64,000 nt of DNA from Nitrososphaerota archaeon (lineage in GTDB: Archaea > Thermoproteota > Nitrososphaeria > Nitrososphaerales > UBA183), in the NCBI GenBank assembly GCA_029785685.1, contig JAFLZE010000001.1, forward strand, positions 100,172 through 164,171, in the 5' to 3' direction. A program made the translations under genes and the position numbers. Shown here in pieces: positions 16,564 through 24,727 of this stretch (its first letter is position 1; every line of letters starts with the position of its first letter). The notes below the pieces were generated by a model, which had not been told where the DNA came from, searched no databases, and worked only from the letters and a program-made list of their open reading frames with translations.

Positions 16564-16710
16564 ATGGCAAAGTTCGACGGCATCGTAGGGAAGGCCCTGC
16601 TGACCGTGGAGGAGAAGGAGAACGAATTGACCCTCGTCTTCGCAGACAACAGGTACCTCTTCGTGAAGCTAGAGAATGGGAAAATCCACTCAGATAGCGT
16701 CCCTGAGTAA
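16564..16710 (+). CDS. Small conserved-looking protein, 48 residues
   Basis: A short open frame MAKFDGIVGKALL...SVPE ending in TAA at 16708-16710. The predicted product alternates hydrophobic and charged residues in a four-strand pattern (ELTLVFADNRYLFVKLE, then GKIHSDSV), so a small beta-sheet protein is plausible. Codon third positions are GC-rich like the neighbours. It follows the ribbon-helix-helix gene by 49 nt on the same strand and converges with the metallo-hydrolase gene 1 nt away. Function unknown. The tight fit between flanking genes argues that it is real. Confidence 0.55.
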   Translation: MAKFDGIVGKALLTVEEKENELTLVFADNRYLFVKLENGKIHSDSVPE

Positions 16711-16711
16711 C

Positions 16712-17365
16712 CTATTCCTGTTCGAGTATTTCTACGGCCTTCGAGGCCCCGACTAGTTGCTTGAATCTCTCGGCATCTGCCTTTGTCCCCACGATAGACT
16801 GGAAGTGCATCGGGACGACGACCTTCGCCTTCATTCCCTTCGCGGCCCCGGCCGCCTCTTCTGCGGTCATGACATAGGTGCCAGAGACAGGTAGGAACGC
16901 TACGTCGACGTCCACCGACTTCAACTCTGGGGTGGCGTCACTGTCTCCTGCGTGGTAGAACCTCACCCCATCGATTGTGACAATGTACCCCACACGGCCG
17001 TCCTCCTTAGGATGGAACACCTTCCCTGGTTCCCTGAACTTGTTGAGGTTGTACGCCGGGATGGCTTCTATCTTCACGCCCTTTGCTACGACAGTCGATC
17101 CTGGGTTCACGAATAGTTTCTCTTGCTTGTACGCCTTCAGGGGTTCCTCGCACATCTTGGGGGCGACAATGGTAGCGGCCGCAGTGACGAACTTTCTGAT
17201 GTCTTCATCGCTCAGATGGTCGAAGTGCTCGTGGGTGATCAGGAGCACGTCGGCCCTGTAGTCGCCCTTCGCCTTGAAGGGGTCGAGTATCACGGTCTTC
17301 GACCCCGACAGGACAAAGCCGTCATGCCCTAGCCAATGAACCCTGACGCCTTCGTATGTCCACAA
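16712..17365 (-). CDS. Metal-dependent hydrolase, metallo-beta-lactamase fold (UPF0173 type)
   Basis: A 217-residue protein with the HxHxDH metal site THEHFDH near residue 46, a further ligand in FYHAGDSDATPEL and the final His in VVPMHF. The short length and the HWLGHDGF start match the UPF0173 family of small metallo-beta-lactamase-fold hydrolases. The physiological substrate is not known. It lies 12 nt downstream of the proteasome beta-subunit gene on the same strand, so both may share a transcript. The start is TTG at 17365. Confidence 0.88.
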   Translation of the reverse strand: MWTYEGVRVHWLGHDGFVLSGSKTVILDPFKAKGDYRADVLLITHEHFDHLSDEDIRKFVTAAATIVAPKMCEEPLKAYKQEKLFVNPGSTVVAKGVKIEAIPAYNLNKFREPGKVFHPKEDGRVGYIVTIDGVRFYHAGDSDATPELKSVDVDVAFLPVSGTYVMTAEEAAGAAKGMKAKVVVPMHFQSIVGTKADAERFKQLVGASKAVEILEQE

Positions 17366-17377
17366 AGAGAACCGCCC

Positions 17378-17977
17378 CTACAGGTCTATGCCTTCTTCCT
17401 TGATGCCAGTCTTGTCGACTGTCAGGATGTCAATCCCATTGCCGCTCATGGCGTCCCTGGCCACTGCCGCCTTAATAGCCAAAACAGCGAGGTCGCGCGC
17501 CTCTTTCTGGGTCATGTTGGGGTCGTACCCCGCTTCAATCACCCCGATGGCAGTCTCCTCGCCTGTCCCGACGGTGGCGTACTGGTCTGAAATCACGCTG
17601 CCCAACGGGTCTAGGACAAAGACCACTGGCTTGTCACCGATGCCTCCCAGAATGACCTGCGTCAGCAGAGGGGCGTACCTGTTCTGGAACATGAGGGTCG
17701 ACATGAGCTTCGCGACAGAGTTGGGCCTCATGGACCTCCTTGATTCGAGCTCCTTCAGCTTAGAGTAAACAGAGACCTCCTTCACCAAGTTTTGCATGTC
17801 AGCCACCATTCCGGCGCAGACCGCGCCGACGCTGTCGGTGACCTTGAAGACTTTCTTGCCAGATTTGCTTCTCACGAAGTTCCCGAGGGTTATCCGCCGC
17901 TCCGCGCCCATGATGACTCCGTCCTTGTAGGCGATGCCGACGGCTGTCGCCCCTGGCATGAACTGCTCGTAGGACAT
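17378..17977 (-). CDS. psmB: Proteasome beta subunit lacking the catalytic Thr1
   Basis: A 199-residue Ntn-hydrolase-fold protein with a very short leader (MSYEQFMPG). At the position where active beta subunits have G followed by TTTVG, this one has G-A-T-A-V-G, encoded by GCG ACA GCC. The nucleophile Thr1 is therefore replaced by Ala. The remaining fold landmarks are intact (DGVIMGAERRITLGNF, Lys33-like region, AVGTGE-like ATVGTGEETA). It should be unprocessed and non-catalytic, and would pair with the active beta subunit encoded at 24.1 kb. Two-beta-subunit proteasomes are known in several archaea. The structural role is inferred. Confidence 0.93.
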   Translation of the reverse strand: MSYEQFMPGATAVGIAYKDGVIMGAERRITLGNFVRSKSGKKVFKVTDSVGAVCAGMVADMQNLVKEVSVYSKLKELESRRSMRPNSVAKLMSTLMFQNRYAPLLTQVILGGIGDKPVVFVLDPLGSVISDQYATVGTGEETAIGVIEAGYDPNMTQKEARDLAVLAIKAAVARDAMSGNGIDILTVDKTGIKEEGIDL

Positions 17978-18037
17978 CGGAAATCTGGCGGGGCGCCTGT
18001 GCCCGTCCTTTTAGACATTGTGCCTTTCGGCGCGACG

Positions 18038-19075
18038 TCAACCCTCGACGGGAGTCACAGTGGCGAGGACTCCATCCCCCGAAGGCACCGCCGTCCAGCG
18101 GCACCCGGTGAAAAGCCTCGCTAACCTGAGGCCCGACTCGAGGTGCGAGGTCATTGCGGGTATCTTCACCCGCGACTCGCGCTTCGCCAGCGAGAGGAGG
18201 GGGAGCAACATATCCGCCAAGTTCGCATCCATGCACCCGCCCGATTGTTTGGCTGCCAGGAACCTCTCAGCGGCTTCCCTCCCCACCTCCTCGGCCGGCT
18301 TTCCCTTTGCTCCGACGGCGTCCGAGCCGAGAAACACGCCACCGTCGACGTGCGCGACCAGCACAGAGGTGCCGGGTGAATCAGACTCAGCCGTGCTCAC
18401 CTCAGACTGCGCATCTATGCCCGCCCTTCGCAGGGTTTCGACCGCCGAGTCCGCCTGGCGCTGGGCGACTGCCTTCGGAAGGCTGCCGCAGCGGCTCATG
18501 ACCCTGACAGACTTCATCGTAGCCCTGGAAGTCAGGTCCAAGGCGGAGACACCCCCGCAAGGCTCGATGGACGCCGTGACGATTCCACCGCCCCTTGGGT
18601 AGTAGCCGCGCCGGGACGCGTTGGCTTCAAACTCAAGGCCGAGCGCCCTGTACCCCACTTTCGCGACTTCGCCGAAGTAGTCAAAGGTCGGGCTCCAGGG
18701 GACGTCTGTCCCTCCCACCAGTTGCAGCCTCAGGCGAGACCCGCTCAGGGCAACCGCAGGGACTACGGCCTGGAGGACCAAGGTTATGCTGGCAGCCGTC
18801 CCCATGTCGGCCGACACGGTGTCGCGCCTCGGGACCCCAGGGGCGAACGTCACCTCTTGGGAGCCTTCGGTCGCCCCGCCCAGCTCCCCGCCGAAAACCT
18901 CAGCGAGGACCCTGAGCGCAGACAGGTGCTGCCTCTTGAGCCCTGGGACCTCCCTCCCAGCCCTGATTTTGACCACGCGGACGGGAACCCGTCTGATCGC
19001 AGAAAACGCCACCGCCGAGCGGAGAATCTGTCCTCCTCCTTCGCCCTGTGAGCCGTCCACCTCGACGAAGTCCAT
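18038..19075 (-). CDS. rtcA: RNA 3'-terminal phosphate cyclase
   Basis: A 345-residue protein with VDGSQGEGGGQILRSAVAFS at the N-terminus, the conserved RAGREVPGLKRQHLSALR block, RGYYPRGGGIV in the middle and the C-terminal segment SHLESGLRLA that carries the adenylated His. RtcA converts RNA 3'-phosphate ends to 2',3'-cyclic phosphates with ATP. RtcB ligase, which uses such ends, is encoded at 32-33.4 kb, so both halves of an RNA repair system are in this window. A TATA-like box at 19101-19106 lies about 29 nt upstream. Confidence 0.94.
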   Translation of the reverse strand: MDFVEVDGSQGEGGGQILRSAVAFSAIRRVPVRVVKIRAGREVPGLKRQHLSALRVLAEVFGGELGGATEGSQEVTFAPGVPRRDTVSADMGTAASITLVLQAVVPAVALSGSRLRLQLVGGTDVPWSPTFDYFGEVAKVGYRALGLEFEANASRRGYYPRGGGIVTASIEPCGGVSALDLTSRATMKSVRVMSRCGSLPKAVAQRQADSAVETLRRAGIDAQSEVSTAESDSPGTSVLVAHVDGGVFLGSDAVGAKGKPAEEVGREAAERFLAAKQSGGCMDANLADMLLPLLSLAKRESRVKIPAMTSHLESGLRLARLFTGCRWTAVPSGDGVLATVTPVEG

Positions 19076-19100
19076 GGCGCGCCGCTTCAGGCAGGAGCCT

Positions 19101-19130
19101 GTTAAGCTGTGACGCTAGTCTTCTTAAATA
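19101..19130. promoter_or_regulatory. Divergent promoter region rtcA / NMN adenylyltransferase
   Basis: gttaag at 19101-19106 fits a minus-strand TATA box 29 nt from ATG 19075. cttaaata at 19123-19130 fits a plus-strand TATA box about 34 nt from ATG 19161. Confidence 0.5.
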
Positions 19131-19160
19131 GACCAGACGAGGCGGGCCGAACGAAATCGG

Positions 19161-19697
19161 ATGCGGGTCGGTCTCCTGGTCGGCCGGTTCCAGCCGTTCC
19201 ATCTTGGTCATCTTGAAGCTGTGAAGTACGCCCTGCGCGAAGTGGATTACCTCTACGTGGTGGTGGGCTCAGCGCAGAAGAGCCATGAAAGGGGCAACCC
19301 CTTCACAGCGGGCGAGAGAATTGCGATGATCAAGGCCGCTCTGGACGGAAACGGAGTGGACCCTGCGAGGTGGATGGCGATCCCCATCGCCGACGCCGAC
19401 TCGCACTCGCTATGGGTGTCCACGGTGGGATCCATGGTCCCGAAGTTCGACATGGTATTCACGAACGACACGCTGACATACCTGCTCTTCAGAGAAGAAG
19501 GCATCCAAGTGAAGGCAGTGCCGTACCTCGACAGAGAGAGCTACTCGGCCACCAATGTGAGGGACAGAATCCTTGAACGCAAGGACTGGAAAGCGCTGGT
19601 GCCTGTCCAGGTGGCCAGTTTAGTGGAGAAGTTCGGCGGAGTGGAACGCGTGAGAGCGCTTATCCGTAAGGACCTGAAGGGTGGCAGACATGGATAG
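19161..19697 (+). CDS. Nicotinamide-nucleotide adenylyltransferase
   Basis: A 178-residue archaeal-type NMNAT. The nucleotidyltransferase signature GRFQPFHLGHLEAV is near residue 8, and SATNVRDRI near residue 130 is the second ATP-binding motif. It makes NAD from NMN and ATP in the last step of NAD synthesis. It overlaps the following aminotransferase gene, so the two are coupled. Length and motifs match the archaeal hexameric enzymes. No regulatory domain is fused. Confidence 0.94.
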   Translation: MRVGLLVGRFQPFHLGHLEAVKYALREVDYLYVVVGSAQKSHERGNPFTAGERIAMIKAALDGNGVDPARWMAIPIADADSHSLWVSTVGSMVPKFDMVFTNDTLTYLLFREEGIQVKAVPYLDRESYSATNVRDRILERKDWKALVPVQVASLVEKFGGVERVRALIRKDLKGGRHG

Positions 19698-20784
19698 ACA
19701 GAAACTGATTATGCTTCCCGGACCCACCAACGTGTCAGAGAGGGTCATGCGGGCGATGCTCAACCCGATCATCAATCACAGGGGTGATGAGTTCAGGGAT
19801 CTGTACAAAGGGGTCCTCGACAAGACGAAGCGCTTCTTCCAGACGCAGGGGGAAGTGGTAATCCTATCCTCGTCGGGCACAGGGGGGGTCGAAGCAGCAG
19901 TCTGGAACCTCATACGGCCAGGGGACGTCGCCGTGGTCCCCGTCTTCGGCGAGTTCAGCATGAGGCTTGCGGAGACCGTGGAACTGGCCGGGGGCAAGGT
20001 GGTTCGGGTCGCTTCCGACTTCGGGAAGATTCCGACAATCGACCAGCTGAAGCTGGCGATGGAACAGCAGGAGAAAGTCAAGGCACTGTTCCTGGTGCAC
20101 AATGAGACCAGCACCGGAGTGGCGGTCCCCTACGTCGAGGAGGCGACCAAGATCGCCAGGGACCACGGGGCCTTCGTGGTGATTGACGCCATTTCCAGCC
20201 TTGGAGGCTATGCCATCCCGGTCGATCGCTGGGGAGTGGACATGTGCATCACCGGGAGCCAAAAGTGCGTCGCAGCCCCCCCTGGGCTGGCCCTGCTGTC
20301 GGTGAGCGAGAGGGTGGCAGAGTACCTGAAAGACTCCCCGCCAAAGACCAGGTACTTCGACCTGCCCAGGTACCTCGAGTATGGCGCCAAGGGGCAGACT
20401 CCATTCACACCGGCCCTCCCGCTCTATTACGCATTGGACGAAGCGCTGGAGGAGCTTCTCGAAGAGGGCCTAGAGAAGAGGGTCGAAAGGCACAACCGTA
20501 TGTCTGTCGGCATATACGACGGCCTGGCGAAACTGGGCCTTGGGGCGGTCGCGGAGAAGTCAGTAAGGTCCAAGACAGTAGTCGCGTCGTACTATCCCCA
20601 GGGGGTGGATGACTCGAAGTTCAGGAAGGAGTTAGCCCAGGACAAGGGGGTCGTGATTGCAGGCGGCTTCGGCCCGTTCGCAGGCAAGGTGTTCAGGGTC
20701 GGATGTATGGGGCAGATCAACGAGGCCTATGTGGAGACCACGCTCCGCGCCATAGGGGAGACCCTCACCGCCTTCGGGAACTGA
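19690..20784 (+). CDS. Class V aminotransferase, serine-pyruvate/alanine-glyoxylate type
   Basis: A PLP enzyme of 364 residues beginning MDRQKLIMLPGPTNVSERVM. Conserved segments are SSSGTGGVEAAVWNL (phosphate-binding loop), HNETSTG, VIDAISSLGG with the pyridine-binding Asp, and TGSQKCVAAPPGLALL with the Schiff-base Lys. Likely reactions include serine/alanine:glyoxylate or related transamination. The exact substrate cannot be read. GTG 19681 would extend it by three residues; ATG 19690 is preferred because a GGGTGG ribosome-binding-like sequence lies just upstream. It overlaps the NMNAT gene by 8 nt. Confidence 0.9.
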   Translation: MDRQKLIMLPGPTNVSERVMRAMLNPIINHRGDEFRDLYKGVLDKTKRFFQTQGEVVILSSSGTGGVEAAVWNLIRPGDVAVVPVFGEFSMRLAETVELAGGKVVRVASDFGKIPTIDQLKLAMEQQEKVKALFLVHNETSTGVAVPYVEEATKIARDHGAFVVIDAISSLGGYAIPVDRWGVDMCITGSQKCVAAPPGLALLSVSERVAEYLKDSPPKTRYFDLPRYLEYGAKGQTPFTPALPLYYALDEALEELLEEGLEKRVERHNRMSVGIYDGLAKLGLGAVAEKSVRSKTVVASYYPQGVDDSKFRKELAQDKGVVIAGGFGPFAGKVFRVGCMGQINEAYVETTLRAIGETLTAFGN

Positions 20785-20787
20785 AAC

Positions 20788-20795
20788 TCTTTAAA
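20788..20795 (+). promoter_or_regulatory. TATA-like box of the FKBP gene
   Basis: ctttaaac lies about 30 nt upstream of ATG 20822, in the 37-nt gap behind the aminotransferase gene. The FKBP gene may therefore have its own promoter. Confidence 0.5.
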
Positions 20796-20821
20796 CCCAA
20801 CCCTGAGGCTGGTCAAAATCC

Positions 20822-21613
20822 ATGGCGTTTGACAAGGGCAGCCTGATATTCACCAACTACACCGCACGGGTGAAGGACACCGGCGAAGGCATCGAGTCCA
20901 CGGTGGAGTCCGAGGCCAAGCGGCTCAAGATATACGAGGAGGCAAGGAGATACGAGCCTAGGCTCGTAGCGGTCGGCGAGGGGTGGCTCATCTCCGGCCT
21001 GGACGCCGAGGTGGCAAAGCTCTCGGTCGGGGACAAGAAGGAGATCGAACTCTCCCCGGAGAAGGCGTTCGGCAACAGGGACCCGACCCAACTCCGCATG
21101 ATTCCGCTCCGGAAGTTCGGAGAGAGGGAGCATGAGCTAGCCGTGGGCGACAGTGTGGACGTGGACAACAGAGTCGGCATCGTGAGGTTCGTCGGGTCAG
21201 GAAGGGCACAAGTAGACTTCAACCACAGGCTGGCGGGGAAGTCCATAATCTACGACTTCGAGGTCCTCAGTAAGGTCGAATCCGACGGCGACAAGATAAG
21301 GGCGCTGATCGACAGGAGACTGGCAGGTGAAGGGAGCAAAGCGACGTTCGATGTGAACGGCGGTAGCCTGACTGTGACAATCCCGGAAGACCTGTTTCTG
21401 GTCGAAGGGCTCCAGATAATCAAGAGAGGAATCGCCAACGACGTGTTCAAGTTCGTCCCGGCCGTCTCGTCGCTTGCCTTCGTGGAGAACTTCAAGAACG
21501 AAAGGGCTCACCCTAAGGCGGAGGAGAAGAAAGAAGAGACCAGTGCTGAGAAGGCGCAGCCGGCTGCTGAGAAGGCGCCCCCGAAGGCCGAGAACCAGGG
21601 CGAGACCGCCTAG
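20822..21613 (+). CDS. FKBP-type peptidyl-prolyl isomerase, long archaeal form
   Basis: A 263-residue protein. Residues 1-150 form the SlyD/FKBP catalytic and insert-in-flap region (GSLIFTNYTARVKDTGEG, VAVGEGWLISGLDAEVAKLSVGD, SPEKAFGNRDP). Residues 160-235 form the extra alpha/beta domain found in long archaeal FKBPs. The last 35 residues are a low-complexity Ala/Lys/Glu/Pro tail with repeated AEKA units. It should catalyse prolyl isomerisation and act as a chaperone in the cytosol. Its end overlaps the convergent egsA gene by 4 nt. The tail could be a solubility or partner-binding extension. Confidence 0.92.
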   Translation: MAFDKGSLIFTNYTARVKDTGEGIESTVESEAKRLKIYEEARRYEPRLVAVGEGWLISGLDAEVAKLSVGDKKEIELSPEKAFGNRDPTQLRMIPLRKFGEREHELAVGDSVDVDNRVGIVRFVGSGRAQVDFNHRLAGKSIIYDFEVLSKVESDGDKIRALIDRRLAGEGSKATFDVNGGSLTVTIPEDLFLVEGLQIIKRGIANDVFKFVPAVSSLAFVENFKNERAHPKAEEKKEETSAEKAQPAAEKAPPKAENQGETA

Positions 21614-22647
21614 ATAACGCCGGTAGCCTTGGCCAGCGCTGAGGCGCTCCTATAATCGAGCTTCCTCTCCGAGAGTATTGTGTACCTGTCCGGCCGGATT
21701 GTACTCGCCTTGACCAAGGATTGGACCACCTGCGAATCACCGATGCCGATGGTCGAGGCCCTCACTGGGGCCCCTACGTTCGTGAGTGCGTTCCTCACCC
21801 GCTTCCAGTTGAGCCCGTGTAGCCGTGCCATCATTATCGTCCCAATCCCGCACTTCTCTCCATGAAGCCCGACCCCCGGCTCCAAGACATCAAGGTAGTG
21901 GCTGAACAGGTGTTCGGAACCTGAGCACGGTCTGGAGCTGCCGGCTATGCCCGCGGCCACACCGGTGCTGATGAGGGCTTCCACAAGGTCGCGGACGCTG
22001 CCCTTCCCGAACCTCCCCATGGTCTTGGACCCGTCAAGGACCACGTCCGCGCTCATCAGGGCCAGGCTCGCTGAGTATCCTCCATAGTACTCCCCGGTCA
22101 CCTCGTGCGCCAGCTGCCAGTCCTTGACAGCTGTCAGTTTAGACACCAGGTCCCCGCACCCCGAGGCGAGGAGCCGCTTCGGTGCGGAGCTGATTACCTC
22201 TATGTCAGCGAGGATTCCCACAGGAGGTTTGGCCTTCACAGAGTAAGGCCGGTCAAGCCCCCTGAGCGAAGCGAACGGGCTTGATATGCCGTCGTGGGAC
22301 GCACTGGTGGGGACCGAGTAGAAAGGGATCCCGAGCTGGAATGCAGCCAGCTTTCCAACGTCCACGCTTTTGCCGCCTCCCACGCCTACTATCCTACCGG
22401 CCCCCCGGGCCGCGCGCGTCACCTTGTCGACGTTCTGCGTGTCGGCCGCTGTCACTTCGACCCAGACAGGTTTCCGACCTAGGGCGCATTCCACGGTGGC
22501 CCTCACCTTTGATGTGACCTGTGAGCCTGACGATATCACTGTCTTCCGGGGGCCCTTGTCGGTCACGAACTCCCCCAGCTTCTCGATGACCCCATCTCCT
22601 ATCAGGACCTTGGTAGGGAGCTCCATCAGGTGGTAGCCGGGGCTCAT
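21610..22647 (-). CDS. egsA: sn-Glycerol-1-phosphate dehydrogenase
   Basis: A 345-residue member of the iron/zinc dehydrogenase superfamily. The NAD(P)-binding loop GRIVGVGGGKSVDVGK is near residue 85, with metal ligands in SGCGDLVSKL, SGSEHLFSHYLD and GLHGEKCGIG. It reduces dihydroxyacetone phosphate to sn-glycerol-1-phosphate, fixing the stereochemistry of archaeal ether lipids. The later prenyltransferase of the same pathway is encoded at 51.1-52.0 kb. The call is firm and is one of the best archaeal markers here. Confidence 0.96.
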   Translation of the reverse strand: MSPGYHLMELPTKVLIGDGVIEKLGEFVTDKGPRKTVISSGSQVTSKVRATVECALGRKPVWVEVTAADTQNVDKVTRAARGAGRIVGVGGGKSVDVGKLAAFQLGIPFYSVPTSASHDGISSPFASLRGLDRPYSVKAKPPVGILADIEVISSAPKRLLASGCGDLVSKLTAVKDWQLAHEVTGEYYGGYSASLALMSADVVLDGSKTMGRFGKGSVRDLVEALISTGVAAGIAGSSRPCSGSEHLFSHYLDVLEPGVGLHGEKCGIGTIMMARLHGLNWKRVRNALTNVGAPVRASTIGIGDSQVVQSLVKASTIRPDRYTILSERKLDYRSASALAKATGVI

Positions 22648-22777
22648 GTTGGGGGCGCCAGGTCTCCTGATTTAAGGCCACTTCGGTGAGTCGGGTTTCC
22701 GTCCGAGGCGAGGCATCAGAGGCATCCCGGCCAGGCGGCCGCCGACGCCCGACCCCGCTCCCCGGATGCAGGGGAAT

Positions 22778-22783
22778 TAAGAG
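22778..22783. repeat. Left target-site duplication of the insertion sequence
   Basis: TAAGAG directly precedes the left end of the element. The same six bases follow the right end at 23973-23978. Confidence 0.8.
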
Positions 22784-22803
22784 CATTAGATGCGAATAAG
22801 CGT
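22784..22803 (+). repeat. Left terminal inverted repeat of the insertion sequence
   Basis: CATTAGATGCGAATAAGCGT. The transposase stop codon at 22803-22805 touches this repeat. Confidence 0.88.
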
Positions 22804-23884
22804 CATCCATGGTCGTCAGTCTTTTCGTCTTGCTCTAGTCTTGATGGCACCAGCGCCAAGAGCAAGACAGAGACCTTCGCCTCGAGTGCTGTCACCATGC
22901 CGTTCCCATGACACTGCGCGTTGAAGACGCACCACGAATTGTAGATGCACACCGCCACCGCGTAGTAGAGGAACCTTACGGTGTAGTCCTTCGACGTCGT
23001 CCTGGGGAGGAAGACGTTATGCTCTCTGTAGGACGTCTCGATGCCCCACCTCATCTTGTACCGCCTGAGCGCCCTCTTCGGCGTGCAGTCCATGTTGGTG
23101 GCGAAGAGGTAGCCCTTCCCCACGTCGAGGTCGTCCGCCCTGAGGATCCTGAAAGGCTTCTCACAGGGGTAGGGCGCCTCCTCCCCGTCCCTGAGGCCGA
23201 TTCGTTTCGTTATGGTATTCGACGAGAAACGGATAGCGTAGGCGTACCCACGCTCCTGAAGATGGACGGGGAGGGCGACCGAGGTGAAGCCTGCGTCGAA
23301 GAGGAGATGCCTGACCCTTATCCCCATGTTTCTGATCCTGTTCAGAGCATCGTCGATGAAGGTGAGCATGTGCGCCCTGCTCTTGATCGGCGTGAGGACC
23401 ACTGTCAGTCTCCTCCCGTCGAGGAGGATGCTTGCCGTTAGGTACTGGTAGGCGTAGGAGGAGCTGTTCTTCGACCTCACGCCGTGGACCATCTCAGAAC
23501 CCTTCTCGCCGTAGAAGAGCTGGTCGTGCCAATCGAACGCTATGGGGACGGGCCGGTTCAGGAGGCCCCCCTTTTCAGCTCTCCGACCTGCTCCTCCAGC
23601 ACGACAGACATGGAGCCAAGGAGCTCGTACCTGTCGAGGCCCTTGAAGTATGACAGGGCAGTCTCGCCTGTGGGGAACCTCCTGCTCCCCTTCCTGCAGC
23701 CGAGGAGCTTCCGCGATACGTTGCTCGTTCCCTCGGCGCAACCATCGAGTATCGAAGCCTTGACAAGCAGCGATATGTAATCCAGCTTCGGGTAGACGGA
23801 GTTGGGCTTCACCTCGAAGCACAACAGCTCAGGCAGATACCTCATCAGGATGGGGTCGAAGCCATGGGCTAGCTCATTGGTCAT
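22803..23884 (-). pseudogene. IS transposase split by a -1 frameshift
   Basis: The N-terminal part (MTNELAHGFDPILM..., 108 residues, 23884 to 23558) ends in TGA just after ELKRGAS. The C-terminal part continues in the -1 frame from LLNRPVPIAFDWHDQLFYG to 22803. Together they give a transposase of about 360 residues with DDE-type acidic residues in AFDWHDQ, LLFDAGF and MRWGIETSYRE. The frames meet at AAAAGGGGGG (about 23564-23573 on the minus strand). That run could be a programmed slip site, as in many insertion sequences, a real mutation, or a homopolymer sequencing error. The bases alone do not decide. Confidence 0.8.
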
Positions 23885-23952
23885 GAGAAGCTCCGGGGTG
23901 GGCTCCTCCTCTACCCTCAGAGAGCCAAGATCGTAGAGCAGGAAATCAATCC

Positions 23953-23972
23953 ACGCTTATTCGCATCTACTG
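23953..23972 (-). repeat. Right terminal inverted repeat of the insertion sequence
   Basis: Reads CAGTAGATGCGAATAAGCGT on the minus strand, 19 of 20 bases identical to the left end. Confidence 0.88.
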
Positions 23973-23978
23973 TAAGAG
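23973..23978. repeat. Right target-site duplication of the insertion sequence
   Basis: TAAGAG, identical to the hexamer at 22778-22783. Confidence 0.8.
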
Positions 23979-23995
23979 GACCCGAGCTTGGAAAG

Positions 23996-24003
23996 ATTAA
24001 ATA
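23996..24003 (+). promoter_or_regulatory. TATA-like box of the active proteasome beta gene
   Basis: attaaata lies 51 nt upstream of ATG 24054, predicting a short leader. It lies downstream of a possible TTG start at 23988, which makes that longer frame unlikely. Confidence 0.6.
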
Positions 24004-24053
24004 AGCAACAAGGAGGCGCGGCCCTTGTCCGTTCTGAGGGGTTTGTGGACAAA

Positions 24054-24725
24054 ATGTCGAGAGAATATAGCCAGGTTGGAGGGAAGACGCTAGGGTCTGC
24101 CACGTATCATGGCACCACTACCGTTGGGCTGGTCTGTTCCGACGGGGTAGTTCTGGCGACCGACACGCGGGTCACAGCAGGCGGGTTCATCGCCCATAAG
24201 AGAGGCAAGAAGCTGATCAGGATCGACGACAACATCGCTATGACCATATCCGGCGGTGTAGCGGACGCCCAGAACGTCACCGACACCGCGAAGTACTATT
24301 CGAGCACATACAGGATAGAGAAGGGAAGGCCGATGCCCGTTAAGGCCGCGGCCCAGGTGGTGTCAAACATGCTCTTCTCGTCGAGGCTGTATCCTCTGAT
24401 AGCGGACGTCCTGGTGGGAGGGGTAGACTCAACCGGTGGTTCCCTTTTCAACGTCGACATTTTCGGTTCGCTCAACCAGGAGAATATGATAGCCACGGGG
24501 AGCGGGTCGCCAGTAGCCTACGGGGTGCTGGAGGCGGAGTTCAAGGCAGGGACAGCAGTGGCCAAGGCCTATCCGTTGGCTGCGAAGGCGATAATCGCGG
24601 CCACCAGAAGGAACGTAGCGACAGGGGATCACTTCGATGTGGGCATCATCGATAAGGAAGGGTTCCGCGAACTGACGGAAGCGGAGAAGGACAAGCTCCT
24701 GGCCCAGTTTACAACTAAAAGTTAG
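24054..24725 (+). CDS. psmB: Proteasome beta subunit, catalytically competent
   Basis: A Ntn hydrolase of 223 residues with a 20-residue propeptide ending in HG, cleaved before the nucleophile in TTTVGLVCSDGVVLATD. The following TRVTAGGFIAHKRGKKL holds the Lys33-type residue and SGGVADAQ is conserved. It is the proteolytic subunit of the 20S core particle. ATG 24054 is chosen from the TATA position; GTG 24045 is a close alternative. The aCPSF1 gene follows after 2 nt, a common archaeal pairing. The partner with Ala at position 1 is encoded at 17.4-18.0 kb. Confidence 0.96.
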   Translation: MSREYSQVGGKTLGSATYHGTTTVGLVCSDGVVLATDTRVTAGGFIAHKRGKKLIRIDDNIAMTISGGVADAQNVTDTAKYYSSTYRIEKGRPMPVKAAAQVVSNMLFSSRLYPLIADVLVGGVDSTGGSLFNVDIFGSLNQENMIATGSGSPVAYGVLEAEFKAGTAVAKAYPLAAKAIIAATRRNVATGDHFDVGIIDKEGFRELTEAEKDKLLAQFTTKS

Positions 24726-24727
24726 TC

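Larger units (their letters stand above)
22784..23972 (-). mobile_element. Insertion sequence with DDE transposase, 1189 bp, IS4-like
   Basis: The element is bounded by 20-bp terminal inverted repeats: CATTAGATGCGAATAAGCGT on the left (22784-22803), and the same with one mismatch (CAG for CAT) at the right end (23953-23972, reverse strand). It is flanked by a 6-bp direct repeat TAAGAG, a convincing target duplication. It encodes a DDE transposase on the minus strand, split between two frames. The insertion lies between egsA and the active psmB gene and leaves the psmB TATA box intact (23996-24003). The intact ends and target duplication suggest a fairly recent insertion. Family placement (IS4/ISH3-like) is from motifs only. 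Confidence 0.9.

Noticed and set aside
16320..16710. Toxin-antitoxin module
   Set aside because: The RHH protein fits an antitoxin, but the 48-residue neighbour shows no toxin motif. Reported only as a curiosity.
22803..23822. Full 339-codon reading of the transposase C-terminal frame
   Set aside because: The first 80 or so codons are an out-of-frame reading of the transposase N-terminal region. The real product begins in the other frame and shifts near 23570.
23988..24053. N-terminal extension of the active proteasome beta subunit
   Set aside because: The TTG at 23988 lies upstream of the TATA-like box (23996-24003), so it cannot be in the mRNA from that promoter.
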